Both the position numbers and the translations under genes were made by a program. This document shows, piece after piece, positions 1 through 13,382 of a stretch of DNA of 64,000 nucleotides. The DNA lies in NCBI GenBank assembly GCA_030272585.1, contig BSYQ01000010.1, positions 2,542,001 through 2,606,000 of the forward strand, in the 5' to 3' direction. The notes beneath the pieces were generated by a model. It was not told the DNA's origin. It ran no database searches and worked only from the letters and a program-made list of their open reading frames with translations. This stretch comes from Bryopsis sp. KO-2023 (lineage: Eukaryota > Chlorophyta > Ulvophyceae > Bryopsidales > Bryopsidaceae). Position 1 is the stretch's first letter. Each line of letters begins with the position of its first letter.

Positions 1-76
1 GAAAGTTGAGGTTTGTTCCCACAACGGAGGGAGAAGGGGGAAAAAAACCCAAGCCATTTGCAGGCCACGATAGGAA

Positions 77-2299
77 ATGGAACCCAGCGGGATGGCGTCG
101 AAAGGGTCGTTTCGAGAGCGTGTGTGGGAACCCCTGAAGGAAATCCAACGAACGGCCGTGGCTCGGCTGATTCTTCTTTTGACCCTGTACGTTCTGTCAG
201 GTAAAAGCGAACGTTTCGCTGCGTGCTGTATATGTGGGGAAAATTGGAAAGCGTCTTTTTGGGGGATTTCGAATTTCGGGTTCATAATCGTTGATCAGAT
301 TTTCCTGCAAAAAAAAATTCAGACACAAGGTTTGGAAATTTTGGACAAGTTGATGTGGAACCTGTTCTATTTCCTTCAACATCAAATAACAACTTTGCCT
401 CAGTTTTTTATTCTTGTATTTTTTTTAAATCATTCATAAAAATACTGAGGCAGATCCTGTGGTGCAAGGTCACAGCCCCAACCAAGGAAAGTGAGGTCAC
501 ACTTTGAAAAGGGACACAGAAAAGTGTGACCTTACATTAGAACGGGATGTTACTCATGATCATCTGTCTGACTTTCATGAACACTGTAAGAATAAACAGA
601 ACTCTATTCCTAACCAATTTGACAATACTTTCGTAAATCACTGGTCGTGGTTTTGAACGGGGGTTGGTGTGGTTTGCAATTCAGCTTTTTCTTTGCTTGC
701 TGCCTTCACACCAAGCCTTTTGACCAACTACTTCGCAGCCACACAGTCCAATGGAGTCACAACCGAGTGCACGGGGGATGCCAGAAAAGACTTCCCGACG
801 ATTTGCAAGCATGCAACGAATGCAGTGTTGGCATGGAAATCTGGAACAGCCATAGCCACCAATTTTATCTTGGGGGTGTTTCTCTTTCCTAGCTTGGGCA
901 GGTGGAGCGATCTGTGGGGAAGAAAGCCGTTCATAGTTTTGGGATTCATGGGTGGAATTCTGCAGCCCCTGTCTGTCATACTGTATCTTCGGTTTGGCGT
1001 GCCTTTGTGGTGGTAAGTCTTTTGAGAAAAAAGGACCGAATGGCCTTCTCTATTTTCACTGTGGCATTTTCTGATCTGTCGATGAAAGCAAAGAGTTTTT
1101 TTTTTTCTTTTCTGTGCCCCCTGGAGAATTTTCCCTGCAAAAACACCTGGAGAAATACTTTTCTTTTCTTTGAGTTCTGCAAGGAAAGTCTAGTTTTAAA
1201 GTTCGACCAATGCTGTCGTGTGTGCAGGTACTTCATTGCTGGTATCTTCCTCCAGTCCGTCAATCCATTCTTGACGTCTTTTGCGTACGTCGCGGACGTC
1301 ATCAGCCCGTCGGGTCGAACGGTCGCGTTCGCCACCCTCGGCATCGTTTTCTGCGTGGGTTTCACAATCGGCCCGATACTTACCATCAGTGGCGCGATAA
1401 CCACCGCCGACACGGCCGCATGGGCTTCCTTGGGCTGCGCCGTGGCTTCCGTGTTGGGATCTGTTTTGATTTTGCCAGAATCCCTGTCGGCGGAAACCAA
1501 AACGGCGGCGTGGGTGGCTGTGGAGGATGGGGACGACGGCAAGAAGAGGGGCTGCGTTTCTTGGTTGAAAACCTCTTTTCGAATGTTCTGGGGTTCGTTG
1601 AGGATCCTGTTCAGAACGACGTTTTTCACCAAGCTGACCATTGGCATTTTGGCGCTCTATCTCAACTTCGAGGAAGTGTTCGAAATGCAAGTTCAGTATT
1701 TCCAAGAAGTGGCGGGATTCACCGAACAAGACACGGCGAGCTTGTTCGCGGTGTCGGGCATGGCGGGTTGGTTTACGATCACCGTCGTGCTGTGGTTGTT
1801 GCTGACCGTCTTTCGAATGTCCGAAAAGCAAGTTTTGCTTTTTGGGATGATCGTTTTCGCGCTGCAGCAGCTGCTGTATGCGTTCGTTCGATCGAAAGCC
1901 GTCATACTCGTCGTGGCGGCCGCGGGCACCACCGCGAATCTCGTCCAGCCCGCCATCTCGAGCTTGAAGTCCAACAACGTCGCCCCGGAGGAGCAAGGCG
2001 CCCTCCAGGGCGCCATTCTCGCCGCGCAATCGGTGGCGAAAGGATTCGGCCCCTTGCTGTTCTACCTGTTTTTCGTGCTGTTCAGGTCGAACGACTGCTA
2101 CTTGCCAGGTGCTCCGTTTTTGGTAGGATTCGTTTTGCTCGTTGGCGCGATCGGGGTCATTTTCACTCTCGACGTTCCGAAGTCTAGCTGGGGGGCGGGG
2201 AAGGCCTCCATCGAGGGTGAAAAACACGACGCCGAGGCCCCTTTGCTCGTTTCCTATCCTCTTACTCGGTGCGATTCTGATAACAGCGTGTATTTCTAG
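77..2299 (+). CDS. MFS transporter (TetA/MFSD14-like), 3 exons
   Basis: Exons 77-200, 685-1012 and 1228-2299 join with matching phases (1, then 2) to give 507 residues ending at TAG 2297-2299. Donors are GTAAAA and GTAAGT; acceptors are TTCAG and GTGCAG. The protein is polytopic. The loop after the second membrane span carries the major facilitator signature GRWSDLWGRK at about residues 113-122, which in the family gates the conformational switch. Size and the GR.SD..GRKP form fit the TetA / hippocampus-abundant-transcript (MFSD14) branch of proton-coupled carriers. The substrate cannot be read from sequence. A soluble loop near residues 230-265 and an acidic C-terminal tail are visible. The start is the first in-frame ATG; another in-frame ATG follows five codons later. 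Intron 1 holds a perfect 12-bp hairpin (494-532). Confidence 0.85.
494..532. repeat. 12-bp inverted repeat in intron 1 of the MFS gene
   Basis: AGGTCACACTTT at 494-505 is the exact reverse complement of AAAGTGTGACCT at 521-532, separated by a 15-nt loop. It lies mid-intron (201-684). Confidence 0.7.
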
Positions 2300-4759
2300 A
2301 GCGTGTTTTTTGCATGTCCAAACACTTACGTACGACTTTGGAGAGGTGCTGCCCACGCAACGGATTTTTATCAGGCGACCAGCGAAATCATCCGCCAAGG
2401 GAGAGGTTGCGTTGTCGACACAGGTTTTAGGGGTGTTGTTCGTTTGCGTCCAAGCGAGTGGCGTGGTTTACTCTTGTCTGATTTTCGCAAGAAAGAACGA
2501 GTAAAACCGTGGCAATTTGGGTTTATTTTTATCACAAAACAGCAGGATTTTGCACGCCAGGAATTTGTTGATTTTGTCTTCTTTTAGTGCTGGGATTTTC
2601 AGGCTTGGAGTTTTTCTCCTCCATTTCCCTCGTTTTGCAAGCATTGTGGATGTTGGTTTGGTTACCCTTTTTGGCTTGGATCATTTTTATCTTGAATCAA
2701 TTTTATAAGCCAAGATCAATCTTAGAATTGTCATATTTCTTTTGTATGTAATATTTTTTTGTCTGTCTGTGTCTATATTAATCACTCAAATTCCACCTCA
2801 TGAAGGCTGCCTGTTTTCAAATGAGTGATTGGAGCTCAGATGATTTTGTGCCAAAGGCTAAAAAGACAGTGTAAAACCCAGCCAGGTCTACTGTACTTGT
2901 ATTTGCATATGCAGATGGTTTTCAGCCCTGTTCAGTTTTTTCTGCTCCAGAAATGAACACTGGATGGAGCACAATCTGCCTTACACTAACTCTCTGACCA
3001 ATTCTCACACTTCCTTGCCCCCACTGAAAATGAAAGTGCCCCGACTCCTTTGATATATTCCCCTAACAGCATTTTTTTTTTCTCACAATAAGAAATGCAC
3101 CCAGCTTTCATGCGGTTTGCTGCATGCCAGCCCACCCAAGTTAGCTGGAAGCAAACTCAAAAAGCATTACCTTGCCAAGGACAACCCAAAGATGCTCTCT
3201 CATCTTTTTTTTTTTTTAAAAGAACTTTTTGCCAAAGATACTTGGTCATCACAAATCGACCCCACAGGTAAAACCACTGGAAAATCCTTTTCTTACCCCC
3301 CTGCCCCCCCTCCTAAACAAAACACATCCTCAGTTTTTACCTTGCCCCCCGCCCCCTCTTTTTATCTTTTCCAAATCCCCTTTTTTTTTCTCCAACTACC
3401 ATTTTAAGCCCATTTGTCGTGTTTTTAAAATAAACACGATCTCTCTCACTCTTCGACTTTTGTCTTATCACGGATCAAGAAAACAAACACAAACCCTGAA
3501 AACTCTCCTAGTTTTTGCCAGGTTTTCTTATGATTTTAAGAATTTTCATGTGTTTTTGTGTTACGTGTAAAAATTGAAATATTAAAAAAGGAGGATGAAG
3601 GAAGAAAAAACAAAAAAACTGAGAAAGAAAGAAAACCAAACAAGAAAAAAAAGTTTAAGGGAAGAAAAAAACACCGACTGTGCTCATTATTTTTTTTTAA
3701 TCCCCTTTTCTCCTTCTCTGAAATCATCTCACACTTTTCTCTCTCACTCTTTTTTTCCTGTCCTTTCCTTTCCTTCCTCCCCCCCTTTTTTTTTCAGTTC
3801 AAACATCCCTCTCGGTCCACACAAAAACCAACGAAAAAATGACACCAAAAAAAAAATAAAATCCCCGATCTCAAAAAATCCATCCCATAAAATGCTGTAG
3901 TGTTTTTCCAGCAAAATCCCAGTATTTTTTTTTGTCGACATCTGAATTGTAGGTGTTCAATTTTTCCTTTTCTTTTTTTTTTCCAGGAAGAGCTCTATGA
4001 TAGCTCTCGGAACACCTCTCCATATAAAAACAGATAATAGACATCAGTGTTTTTCAAATGAAATTATTGTCTTGCTTGGTTTTCCCACTCTTTTCTCTTC
4101 CTTCCTTTTTCTTTTCAAACCATTCTTTTTTTTCCGTCTCTTTTTTTTCTATTTGTAGGTCGAAGTCCATTTTTTCAAATACTCCCATATTCACCACCTC
4201 ACAAATTCACACAGATCGATCTCTCTGCCCTTTTTTTTATCCTTCTTAAATGGTGAATTTTTTTTATCCTTCTTAACTGGTGAAACTTTTTCCACCATGT
4301 TTTGTTTTTTTTCAAAGGCAATCATATTTTCCAGACAAATTTGAACACCCTTTCGATTGGAAAAAAACGGTGCCCCCTTCAAGCTTCTTTTTTTAGATTT
4401 CTCCTCGCAGTATTTTGGTGATTCTTCCTCTGCCCCCTTCTCAATGCTTTCTTTTCTTTTCTTTTTGCATTTTATCTGTTCCCCCGGTTTTTTTTCTTTT
4501 CTTTCGGCACCCCACCCCTGCTTCCTCGTTCATAAATGCTGGATTTTTTTTCCCCTTGACAAATATATATATATATATGTTCACAATGACAGATTGCCCT
4601 GTAGATGTCCCAACTGAGAAAATTGGCGACGGGTGGCTTCAATTTCGAGATTAAAAAAAACGATCAGCGTTCATCTTCTTCTTTTTTTTTTTTCGCCCCA
4701 TCCATCCATCGGAGCTCTCTTGGTTTTGAAACAATAATTACGGTGTGAGCATTTCGATC
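2300..4759. other. Convergent 3' spacer between MFS and RING genes
   Basis: No credible coding exon was found on either strand. The first part (to about 2.8 kb) is G/T-rich on +; from about 3.0 kb to 4.7 kb it becomes C/T-rich with long T runs and polypyrimidine blocks. Short open frames here are made of low-complexity Lys/Phe/Ser/Pro tracts. A (TA)n run lies at about 4564-4578 and a 27-bp tandem duplication at 4231-4284. Both 3' UTRs must lie inside, but no end can be placed with confidence. Confidence 0.7.
4231..4284. repeat. 27-bp tandem duplication
   Basis: Two adjacent 27-bp copies (4231-4257 and 4258-4284) of T8 followed by ATCCTTCTTAA-type sequence differ at a single base. The pair sits in pyrimidine-rich spacer. 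Confidence 0.8.
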
Positions 4760-5542
4760 CTAAGGATCCAGTCGAGATGAATTTTCTAGTTGCCATCGAC
4801 CCGGTTTGAAAATTTTTGGACTTCTGTTCATATCTACCCTACAAATCGGACACTTCCTGCTTGTGCTCCAGATTCGTTTGGCACATCCACCGCACACCAC
4901 CGCATGCCCGCATGGATATATCGCATGGCGGCATTTCTCGCTGGTTTTTGCCGAAAGCAGATCGGCTGCAGTGAAATCCGTGAAACAAACCACGCATGCT
5001 GTTGCTGTCAAGCCCCGACGGGCGTTGAAGCAATCTTCCACCATCACCTTGATATCCTCCGGAATTTCGGAAGATGAGGTTTGTTGAATTCCTCTAAAAA
5101 GGGGCCACAAAGAAGCAAAGAATGGAGCTGATGAATCTGACAGAATCTGTGAACCCACTCAAAACACTGTTCGGGGGTAGAGCTGTTTTTCATGTACTGT
5201 ACATTTATTATTGGCCAACAACAGGAAAAACTACACACTGGATCCAAAATTCATCGACTCACACCTCACGGCAGCAGCCAACCCCTCCGTGGCATTCAAG
5301 GATTGGTGCAATTCCAACAGCAGCTCTGTTTCTGCCCTCTTCTTTTCTGCGCTGAATTTCTGTTTTCGGATGGCATCGAGCCTCTCCTTCCAAATTCTCT
5401 CTTCTTTCTGCAATCGTTCCAGAGTGCACACGCAACGCTGGTTAGCATGCTCCATTTCTCGGATTTCTTGTGTCAAACCGTTTCGTTTTCGACCCAAATT
5501 GGCACATAGCACAGAAAGGAGGGAGGCGTCTCCATCCTGCAT
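4760..5542 (-). CDS. Coiled-coil RING finger protein (putative E3 ligase), 5' end uncertain
   Basis: Two exons on the minus strand, 5542-5270 and 5146-4760, join in phase 0 (donor GTGAGG, acceptor TTCACAG) for 219 residues. The N-terminal half is a Glu/Arg/Lys-rich coiled coil. The C-terminal third has a compact RING: CVVC at about residues 142-145, then PCGH, VVC..C and KCPIC. This is the C3HC4 spacing of MULAN/XIAP-type RINGs close to the C-terminus, and such domains bind E2 enzymes and transfer ubiquitin. The chosen ATG (5542) sits immediately before a sequence that also looks like an acceptor (TTTTTCCATGCAG), so an upstream exon is possible. One candidate is a short open exon starting at ATG 6071 and ending at a GTGAAA donor near 6003, but its phase does not join directly. 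Confidence 0.75.
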
Positions 5543-7183
5543 GGAAAAACAGTTGATCACATAAAATGATGACCGAGAAAGGGTGAATTTGTTTCAAAAA
5601 AGGTATGTCTAATCACACAGAGATCTGGATACATGATGGGGTCTATAGGAGATATGCTATCTACATATGTGGCAGGTAAAAGCAATATCTATATATATAT
5701 GTGTGTGTGTGTGTAATTTGCCTTCAGAATTTACTGAAAAAAACGGTGCATCTCAAACAACCCTATCAGTGGCACGCCGTTATTGTTGGTTTATGGCGAT
5801 CGGAGTGATCTACTGACGTTCGTTGTCAAACTGGAGGGGATCCCGGTCTCAAAAAGAATCTACAGTGTCCGTGGATCATGGCGGCGGCGGAGATCTACAG
5901 TAGGTGGAGAAGCGACGCACTTCCAGTCAGATTTTTTTTGGGGTGGCCACTAGCGACCAGCGACCAGCGATCGCTTTCGACTTTTTCCGGATCATATTTT
6001 CACCTCGAACCGTCGCGCAACATTGGATCCTGAATCGCACGTTGCCGACCCGACGCAGACTCGAACTCCATTGTTGCTGGAAGATCCAGCAACAGCGGGA
6101 CCTCCCGCAATCTTTCTGCTTTCTCCGGAAGAGGCTCTTTGATCCGTGCCAAACTCCATCCGAAACCCACAAGCAAAGGAAAAAATAAGAGTATCTCTTC
6201 GCACTGGAAGTATACGATACGATCTAGCGTGTGGCCGTGTGACCAACCTTTTATCAACCAACAGATTTCGCGTGGCGGCGGAACGTCGGATGGTTCACGT
6301 GCTCGTGCTGTATTGCTTTCGGTGGATGAAAGGGAAAGCATGGGCTCACATGATTCTCTGTGTGGACCAAAAACGCATGAAGGGGTGTGGAGGACACGCG
6401 CCGCCAGTGGGCGTTTTCTGGTGTTGGTTTCCCATCAATCATTGAATATTTGTACCTGTGTTTGTACCTCTTTGCTTTCCATTTTTGGAGATGTACAAGC
6501 GTGGACGGCCTTGATTTCGCTCCATTTTTTGGATATTTTCCCAGTCCGATTGTTTGTTTTGGCTGGTGGTGGGGGGTCAATATCTCTCTCTTTGCCAGTT
6601 GATCCTTTATAGAGTTTCTCCCGCAGAAATGCTGCTGGTGGACTTTCTTAGGGTATAGATAGATAGGGATCGCGCGTCTGTGCCATAAGGGAAAGAAGCA
6701 ACGAGGTCTTTTTCTCAGCAATTCATCTGACTGGGTTTGATTGCTGAAGTTGCCCATTCCGAAGGAGAGGGTGCACGTTGCTACCTGATTCTTTTTAGAC
6801 AGGTCGTTTTCAGCAACACCCTCCCAGGGCCGGGGATGAACTTTTTTTCTCTCCTCTTCTCAGAACATAACACAGATAGATCTACAATACAAGTTCATTA
6901 TAACTCTGGCCTCCACAACCCCCCCCCCCCCCCTCTTCCCAAAGAAGAGTGGAAAAGAAAAATCTATGGAAAAACAAAACATTTGTTCGCTGACCCATAC
7001 GACTACACCCAGGATCATCAACCTAGACCTCACCCAAACAATTGACCATCACAATTTTTTCAAAACTTTCTCACTCTGTCTCACTCTCGGCCCATCCCGA
7101 GACGGGCATCCGGCTTAAAGCAAAACACAACACGCGCACTAGGCTCCCGAAATATTTCCCTTTTCTTTTCATTTTTTATATTG
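5543..7183. other. Spacer upstream of RING gene and downstream of WD40 gene
   Basis: Contains a (TA)/(TG) microsatellite at about 5688-5713, a poly-C run at about 6921-6934, and several overlapping open frames on both strands with no family resemblance. A possible first exon of the RING gene (minus, 6071-6004) is the only coding candidate. Nothing else is supported. Confidence 0.55.
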
Positions 7184-10100
7184 CTACGATTCCTCCTTCA
7201 GCGATTCTCTCAGAGACTCCACGGAAAACTCCAATTTGTTTGAAGAGTTTTCTTCGGCGGCCTCTTTTTCTGTTTTTTTCTTTTTTGCAGGAAACCACAT
7301 TCCAATAGGTGTCGATGCCAGGCGGATGATTTGCTCGAGATTGGCGGGTGGGAGTCTGTACAGGTCAGAATTCACGTCCGCTCTAGACCCCATCAACATG
7401 ATTTTCACCAAGGTTTTGAAAGGCTCCGGGTAAAACTGATGCCTTTCTCGTGACCAGGATTTCGAAGGCAGCGATTGGTAAGACAGCACCTGGTCCTGTG
7501 GCAAATGATAGGGAAAAATCAAATGTCAAATCGGGTGGATTCAAGTCATCAAGTGCGATTGCGATAATGGCGAGACTAAAATCAATAATCAAGAAAGCAC
7601 CGATTGAGGGATCGATGGGAATCATTGGTAAACAATCGCTCCGAAAAGTTTGAAGTTTATGAGTGTGTCAATTCTTTTTCACAGGTTTGCGGGCAAAAAG
7701 TGTGCATCGAACCCAAGGTAGGCTGAAAAACGAATCAGCAGCATGGACTCGATCAATATCTGAGGGCTTGTCAGTGGGTGAGATGTGGATGCAATTGAGC
7801 GCTCAATCAAGAACCCAATGTCTGTCATCGGAACTGAGGATTGAAAGAGAGATCAGCATGGGAAAACTTCGAGATGGTTGAGAGTTTTACCGTTGTAGAG
7901 ATGAGCAGTCTGCCATCGACGGCTGATAATCCCGTTATCCGGGCCTCAGGGGGATTATCCTTGCTGATGGGCACATGCATGATTTGATGTGCTCGCTCGT
8001 GGAACCTGAAGCAGGTTGAGGGAGTTATTAAGAATTTTTTTTAGAAAATTAAAAAAATTCTTTCCAACAAAATTCTGTCAGAAGAAAAAGCATGAGTGAG
8101 CGTATATTCTTCCCGAGAAAAAAAATCCCCCAAAAGTGTGATCATGGGTTTCCAAACAAAATCTTGCAAAAGAGGTTATTTTCTTGCTGGATTGTGTTTT
8201 GTTTTCGGGAGGGTGATCCTTTACCCGATGTCTACGATGTGCGCCCTCTTCTCCACTTCAGCGAAAGCGAAAACCGTTTGGTCGAGAAATCGAACAGGGA
8301 GGCTGGGTCTCTGAGTGGGCACCCTGAAAAGCAGTTCACCGGATTCGGTGCCCCAGACCATAGCACCAGTCACCCTGTCGCTGGTTGCCACCAAATATTC
8401 CCCTGTGGAGTAATAAAAAAATTGGCAAAAGTAAAAAAAAAATCAATAGAGGATAGGATTCATGGTTTTCCCAGGCAACCCTCTAGAATATACACAATGG
8501 AAAACGACACCATTGCAAGTGAAATGAACTGATCCGCCCGGTGTCCATTGAAAATGCAACAATGGGGATCCCAGTTTTCATTCCACTTTTTCGGTCGGGC
8601 TGCTAAATTTGAACCGCAACTTTTTCTTTTTTTCCCCTTCAAGATAGTGGGGCCTCATGATTTTTCAAGAACATACCTTCTCATATCATTTTTCTTAAAA
8701 TTTTGATTCGATTATTCTAATATTTCGAGGGGTTGAAAAAGGGAAATGAGCTTAGTCAAAACGCTTGATGTGACAAATAAAAGAGGTACAATTTTCTTGT
8801 TTTCTTTCCAAATTCACCTGAAGGACTGAATGAACAGTAATGATTTCCGTTTTTACCCAACCTCTCATCATCATCGTATCTCAGCTTCCTTGACCGTGCT
8901 AATTGGTACCTAACACACACACACACACACACAAAAATGAAACATCAAAAAAACATACCGAACAGAAAAAAAAAACACCCTTGCAAAACACAAGAAAAGA
9001 AAAGATATATAAAAATACAGACATCTATATTAAAATATATCAACAGTGCATAACAGCTGACCGGATGTTTTCCCTTATCATTAATCTCCAGAAACATTCA
9101 CAATGCCACACACACGCGTGTCTTTTACCTGTCTTTTTCATCCAAGAGCACCGCATAACCAAGATCTAAACACACTGCCAACCACCTCCCATCTCTGGAA
9201 GCTTCCACATAATTCACAGCTTCAGGGAAGGGTCCAATCGCAGCCGTTTCGATTCGAGCATCCGGCATGTATTGGTCCGTCAAATGCAAGACATCCACAG
9301 CACCCCTGCCGTTGGCCTCATCACTACTGTGGCAGGCTTCCTCCATCTGTGACACACAAAGCACCGCCACCGGTCGAATATCTGATGTATGATCAACTGA
9401 CCTTCCCCCCCCCCCCCTCCCCCTACCAACCTGAGATGTTTTAAAAAGACGTATTCCTGTACAGCATCGATGGCCAAAAACTTTAGATACCCAAAAACTT
9501 TATATACCGATATGCCGTTCATCAGAAGATGATTTCTTTTTCGAGAATTGTGTATGAAAACTTGAATAGCTCGTGGAAGCCAAGGCCATTCACTGTATCA
9601 ATGATCCGAAAATCAGCACCTATTGATGCACTGTTTGTGATTAGCAATGCTTTGGAAGGATATGAGCTCAAATGAAGGCCTGTGTCCTTAAGGAAGTATG
9701 TGGTTTGGAGAGATGGTATTTTGACAGGAGTTCTGATGCTGTGAGAAGGGCACCTGATTGGGACACAACGAAGCGACGGCTGGCAAGCGGAGATTGTCAT
9801 CCGGAAGTTCAAAGAAAACCACAAATTTGGACTGCAAAACAACCACGGAAGAAATGCACAGTAAATAGAAAGTTTCTGGAAAACAAAAAAAAAGTCACAC
9901 AGAGAAATATTGGCCCCTTCTCCCTTCTCTTCTTCTTTTATTATTATTTAAAAAAATAATGAAAAAAAATGCAATCCACACTATTTGAGATTTTTTGTTT
10001 TGTTTGATGGATTGTTCGATTCCAGGAGCTGAGAATGTGAAGGAGTCTGTATGGAGTCTTAGCCCATTGGGCAGTCTTGCTTGGATACATTTTTTTTCGA

Positions 10101-13100
10101 GGAAAAGAGAAAAAGAAACCAAAGCAAAAATATGAAACAGAAATCTATTAAAAATTGGGGGAGCGGGTAGGAAATTCTGCAAAGGGGGCAGTTCCATCTT
10201 CAAATCTAGTGTTTCCCCAGTGGATTGATCGAAGGCTGCTGAGGACTGGATAGGCATCTCCATCTGAACCTACCTGACATCCAACCATGAGCCTCGTTTT
10301 TCCCCCGATCAAACCAAAACGGACGCTGTTCGCCATCTCGGGCAAATGCGACATAACGAACACGTGCTCTCTTTTCTTTTTGTACGGGACATCGTGGTCT
10401 TTCTGGCATTGGCCGTCTTTCTCCCCGGCCCTGGATGAGGACTGATTTTGAGAATTCACGCTGTTCGAAGTGTCCGCCAGTTGCGAAGGCGCCTCCCTCT
10501 CGATTTGTTTGAGGTACACGAATCCGATGTCCGCAGCTTTTGGGAAAGGATGCATAAAGGGGAAAAAAACAACCCAAAGAAAAAAGAGAATCAGGGAGTG
10601 ACTAAATGGGGACTGAATGGGGGTTTTCACTGGTGAAACACAAATTTCTCTGATCAAGTTTTGTTGCAATGCGTTTCTTTCAATTTTTCATGGAGTACAC
10701 TGATTTGAAAGCAGCAACATTTCCTCATGAAAGGTTCGATCTCTCTTTTGGAAGTAGTTTTCGGTGAATTTTATTCCCACACTGAAAATCGAAACGAAAT
10801 CAAAATGTTTCACTGAAACAAGAAAGATCCCCCAAATCGCTGACAACCGGTAACCTTTTTTTTCCTTCTCTTTTAAATCGTGTTCAAATTTTACCTATAG
10901 CTATGAAGCGGCCGTCATCTGTCCTTGCAATAGAGAAAGGCTGGACATGCTGAACGAATGCCGCCTCCAGAGGTTTAATTCTCTCATCAAACAGAACTTT
11001 GAAATCCTGAACACATTGCCTCAGTCAGTCATACAGTCAGTCATACACTACCCCCCCCCCCCCCCAAAGAAAAAATAATAATAATAACAATAAAATAAAG
11101 CAACAAAAAAGAAACAAACAAACCAGTTACCCTCTGCGATGAAAATCCACCAAGTAATGTTCTGTGGCGATCCATCAAACCCCTAACTTGAAAAAAACTA
11201 ACATTTGCAAAAATGAAAAATTCCTGGGATGCTCTCTGGAACACATTTCTTTCGATCACCCATCTGAAAATCAACATTTCAATATGCAACTTGATGCCGC
11301 AACTTCAGGTCAATCAAGAATTTCCTAAACAAATTTGCAGCTTTCGGGTTTCGAACAGGTTTCCCCACCTTGCCATCTGGGGACAGCCTCCGGATTTGAA
11401 TGTTTTCTCCACAATACATTAAGACCTCTCTGTGACCAGGCAACTCGCAGCTCCCTCCATCGCAACACAAAGCATCCGCAACTTGATGGTGGCTGTAGGA
11501 AGACTCTGCAGAATACCTACACAGTCGCCCATTTTCAAACTCAACGTGTTTCGAAAAGGAACACGACTACATCAATCCTTCCCCTCAACATACACGGTTC
11601 GATTTTACCCTAATTCCTTTCAATTGTTGTGTTTTTTGACCTCCAAAAACTCCAGCAGAATTGACAGCCCCACTCCTATTTTGCTCGGCCCCCCATCCCA
11701 CTCCCCTCCAAATTTTTTTTATTTTTTTTTGGGGGGGGGCTTCCCATCCTTTTTTTTAATGTCACAGAATTCCTCGAAAGAAAAAAAACTATTAAAAATT
11801 GCACACCTTAGTAATGACGTCGGATCCAGCAAGTGGGGTTCAGAAAGGCGGGGAATGCCATCCTCCGGCAATCCTTCAGTTTCGAAACTGACATCGGAGC
11901 CTTCAATATCTACACCAACCATCCACTCTTTTAACACCCCCTTTCCTTTCCTTTCCTTTTGCCAATGGGAAAACTCAGCCGAGGAGACGGCGAAACAAAA
12001 TTTTACATTCCTTGTTGAAACCCCTCCATGGCATCGAAACGAGAGTCTATGATTTGTACACCCCCACGACCCATTCCAATATCCAAAAAGTAAAAAAAAA
12101 AGAATTCCAAAAGTTTGAAAAACCTTTGCTGGAATGCAGTTATAATCACAGGCAAGACTTCAATACACACACTAAAAAAAAATGGGCTCAAAAAAATAAA
12201 AAAAATAAAATGGGATCTAATTTATGTTTTATATATTTTATTTTTAATGCTGTGCAGACCTTCATCGTCATCATCTATGTCTTCATCCCCGCTGAACTCT
12301 TGCTGGATCATTTCCCAGTCGACCGATGCATCGTCGGTGTCATCCGCTTCCCAATCATCATAATCCACATCATAATTATCCTCGAAATCGTCGAAACCCA
12401 CCATCCCAGGCAGCATCACGACCTGTGCTTGAAAATCAATCGAAAGATTAATTATGTATAATAATAATAATTATATATTATTATTAATTTCATTCCTCCA
12501 GCAAAAACAAATGACGGTGCAGCAGCGCTCCGGCCTGTCAGCGCAAGTACGTTCTGACCCGAAAATGATGAATAGCAAAACTATTTTAAGCACTTGGGCT
12601 GATGCAAAGTTTTTTTTTTCAGTGAATGAAAATATACAAATTTGGACTGTACCAATATCAAATTCTGAGCTGGCGATTTTCGTATCGATGGGATTTTCCT
12701 TGAGGAAACTTCTCGATAAAAATATACTTGCAGACCCCACAAGCAGGAAAAAAATATGACAATTTGACAGAAAATGAGCAAAGATGCAAGAAGTGGCCAT
12801 AATATTCCACTGTAGAAAATTTGACAATGTGGGGCAAGAAAGAATTCCCCATCAGAACAATGCTTTCTTGTCGACTGTAAACGAAAAAAAAAAAAAATGA
12901 AAAATGCTTTTTCATCACTAAATTACTGACCTCATGGTGAACTTCGACTTCTGCAGGAACGCCTGGAATTGGCACTCCCACATCACCCTGTTCACTTCCT
13001 GCCCAGAACACACATCCCTTTTCATTCATCAGAAATTGCCACCTTGTCCTTTAATTTCTTTGACCTTTCTTTTTTTTAAATCCTCGTATCATTGGAGTGG

Positions 13101-13382
13101 TTCTGATTAGCCCAAGCCTTCACAAATGCACAGCCTCCTGATTGAACCCGGATGATGTTTTTTTCTCCTTCTTTGGTTCGTTTCTGGTCAGTTTATCCCT
13201 ACTCGAGTTGGTAAGCTTATGAAGGGAGCCCACATGCGCCTGTTTTCACCTCTTTCGCTGGAGCCCGCGGCCGAGGGATTGGAGCCTGCCTCTTCGGGCA
13301 ATGAATGTTCGGAAGGAGGGTTCGAATGCTCTTCGCCAGAGAAGAAGCGCTCGGACGAAGTTCCACCTTCACTTTCAGCCAT
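7184..13382 (-). CDS. Multi-exon WD40-type beta-propeller protein, family not recognised
   Basis: About 17 minus-strand exons run from ATG 13382 to the stop at 7184. The best-supported borders are 13049-12931, 12422-12260, 11006-10895, 10536-10274, 9831-9754, 9686-9594, 9480-9427, 9346-9129, 8599-8511, 8402-8225, 8005-7891, 7833-7683 and 7495-7184. Less certain pieces lie near 13382-13210, 12557-12500, 11920-11807 and 11465-11369. Phases close from 11006 through 9129 and from 8402 to 7891. They do not close around 8511-8599 or at the last two joins, so at least one exon is missed or misplaced. The product starts with a Ser/Glu-rich tail and contains an acidic exon (12422-12260, with DDFEDNYD and GDEDIDDDDE). 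It then shows repeated blade strands such as RTDDGRFIAI, SRDGRWLAV, VWGTESGELLFRV and GLSAVDGRLLIS. A helical C-terminal region ends in FYPEPFKTLVKIM and PIGMWFP. Propellers of this kind act as protein-docking scaffolds. A DUF2415-like plant/fungal WD protein is one possibility, not proven. Confidence 0.7.
8913..8932. repeat. (AC)n microsatellite
   Basis: Uninterrupted AC dinucleotides inside an intron of the WD40-type gene. Confidence 0.9.

Noticed and set aside
1196-2398. 400-codon open frame on the minus strand across the MFS gene
   Set aside because: It is antisense to the GC-rich third MFS exon and has an Arg/Gln/His-rich composition with no domain. The + strand frame has the transporter motifs and spliced continuity.
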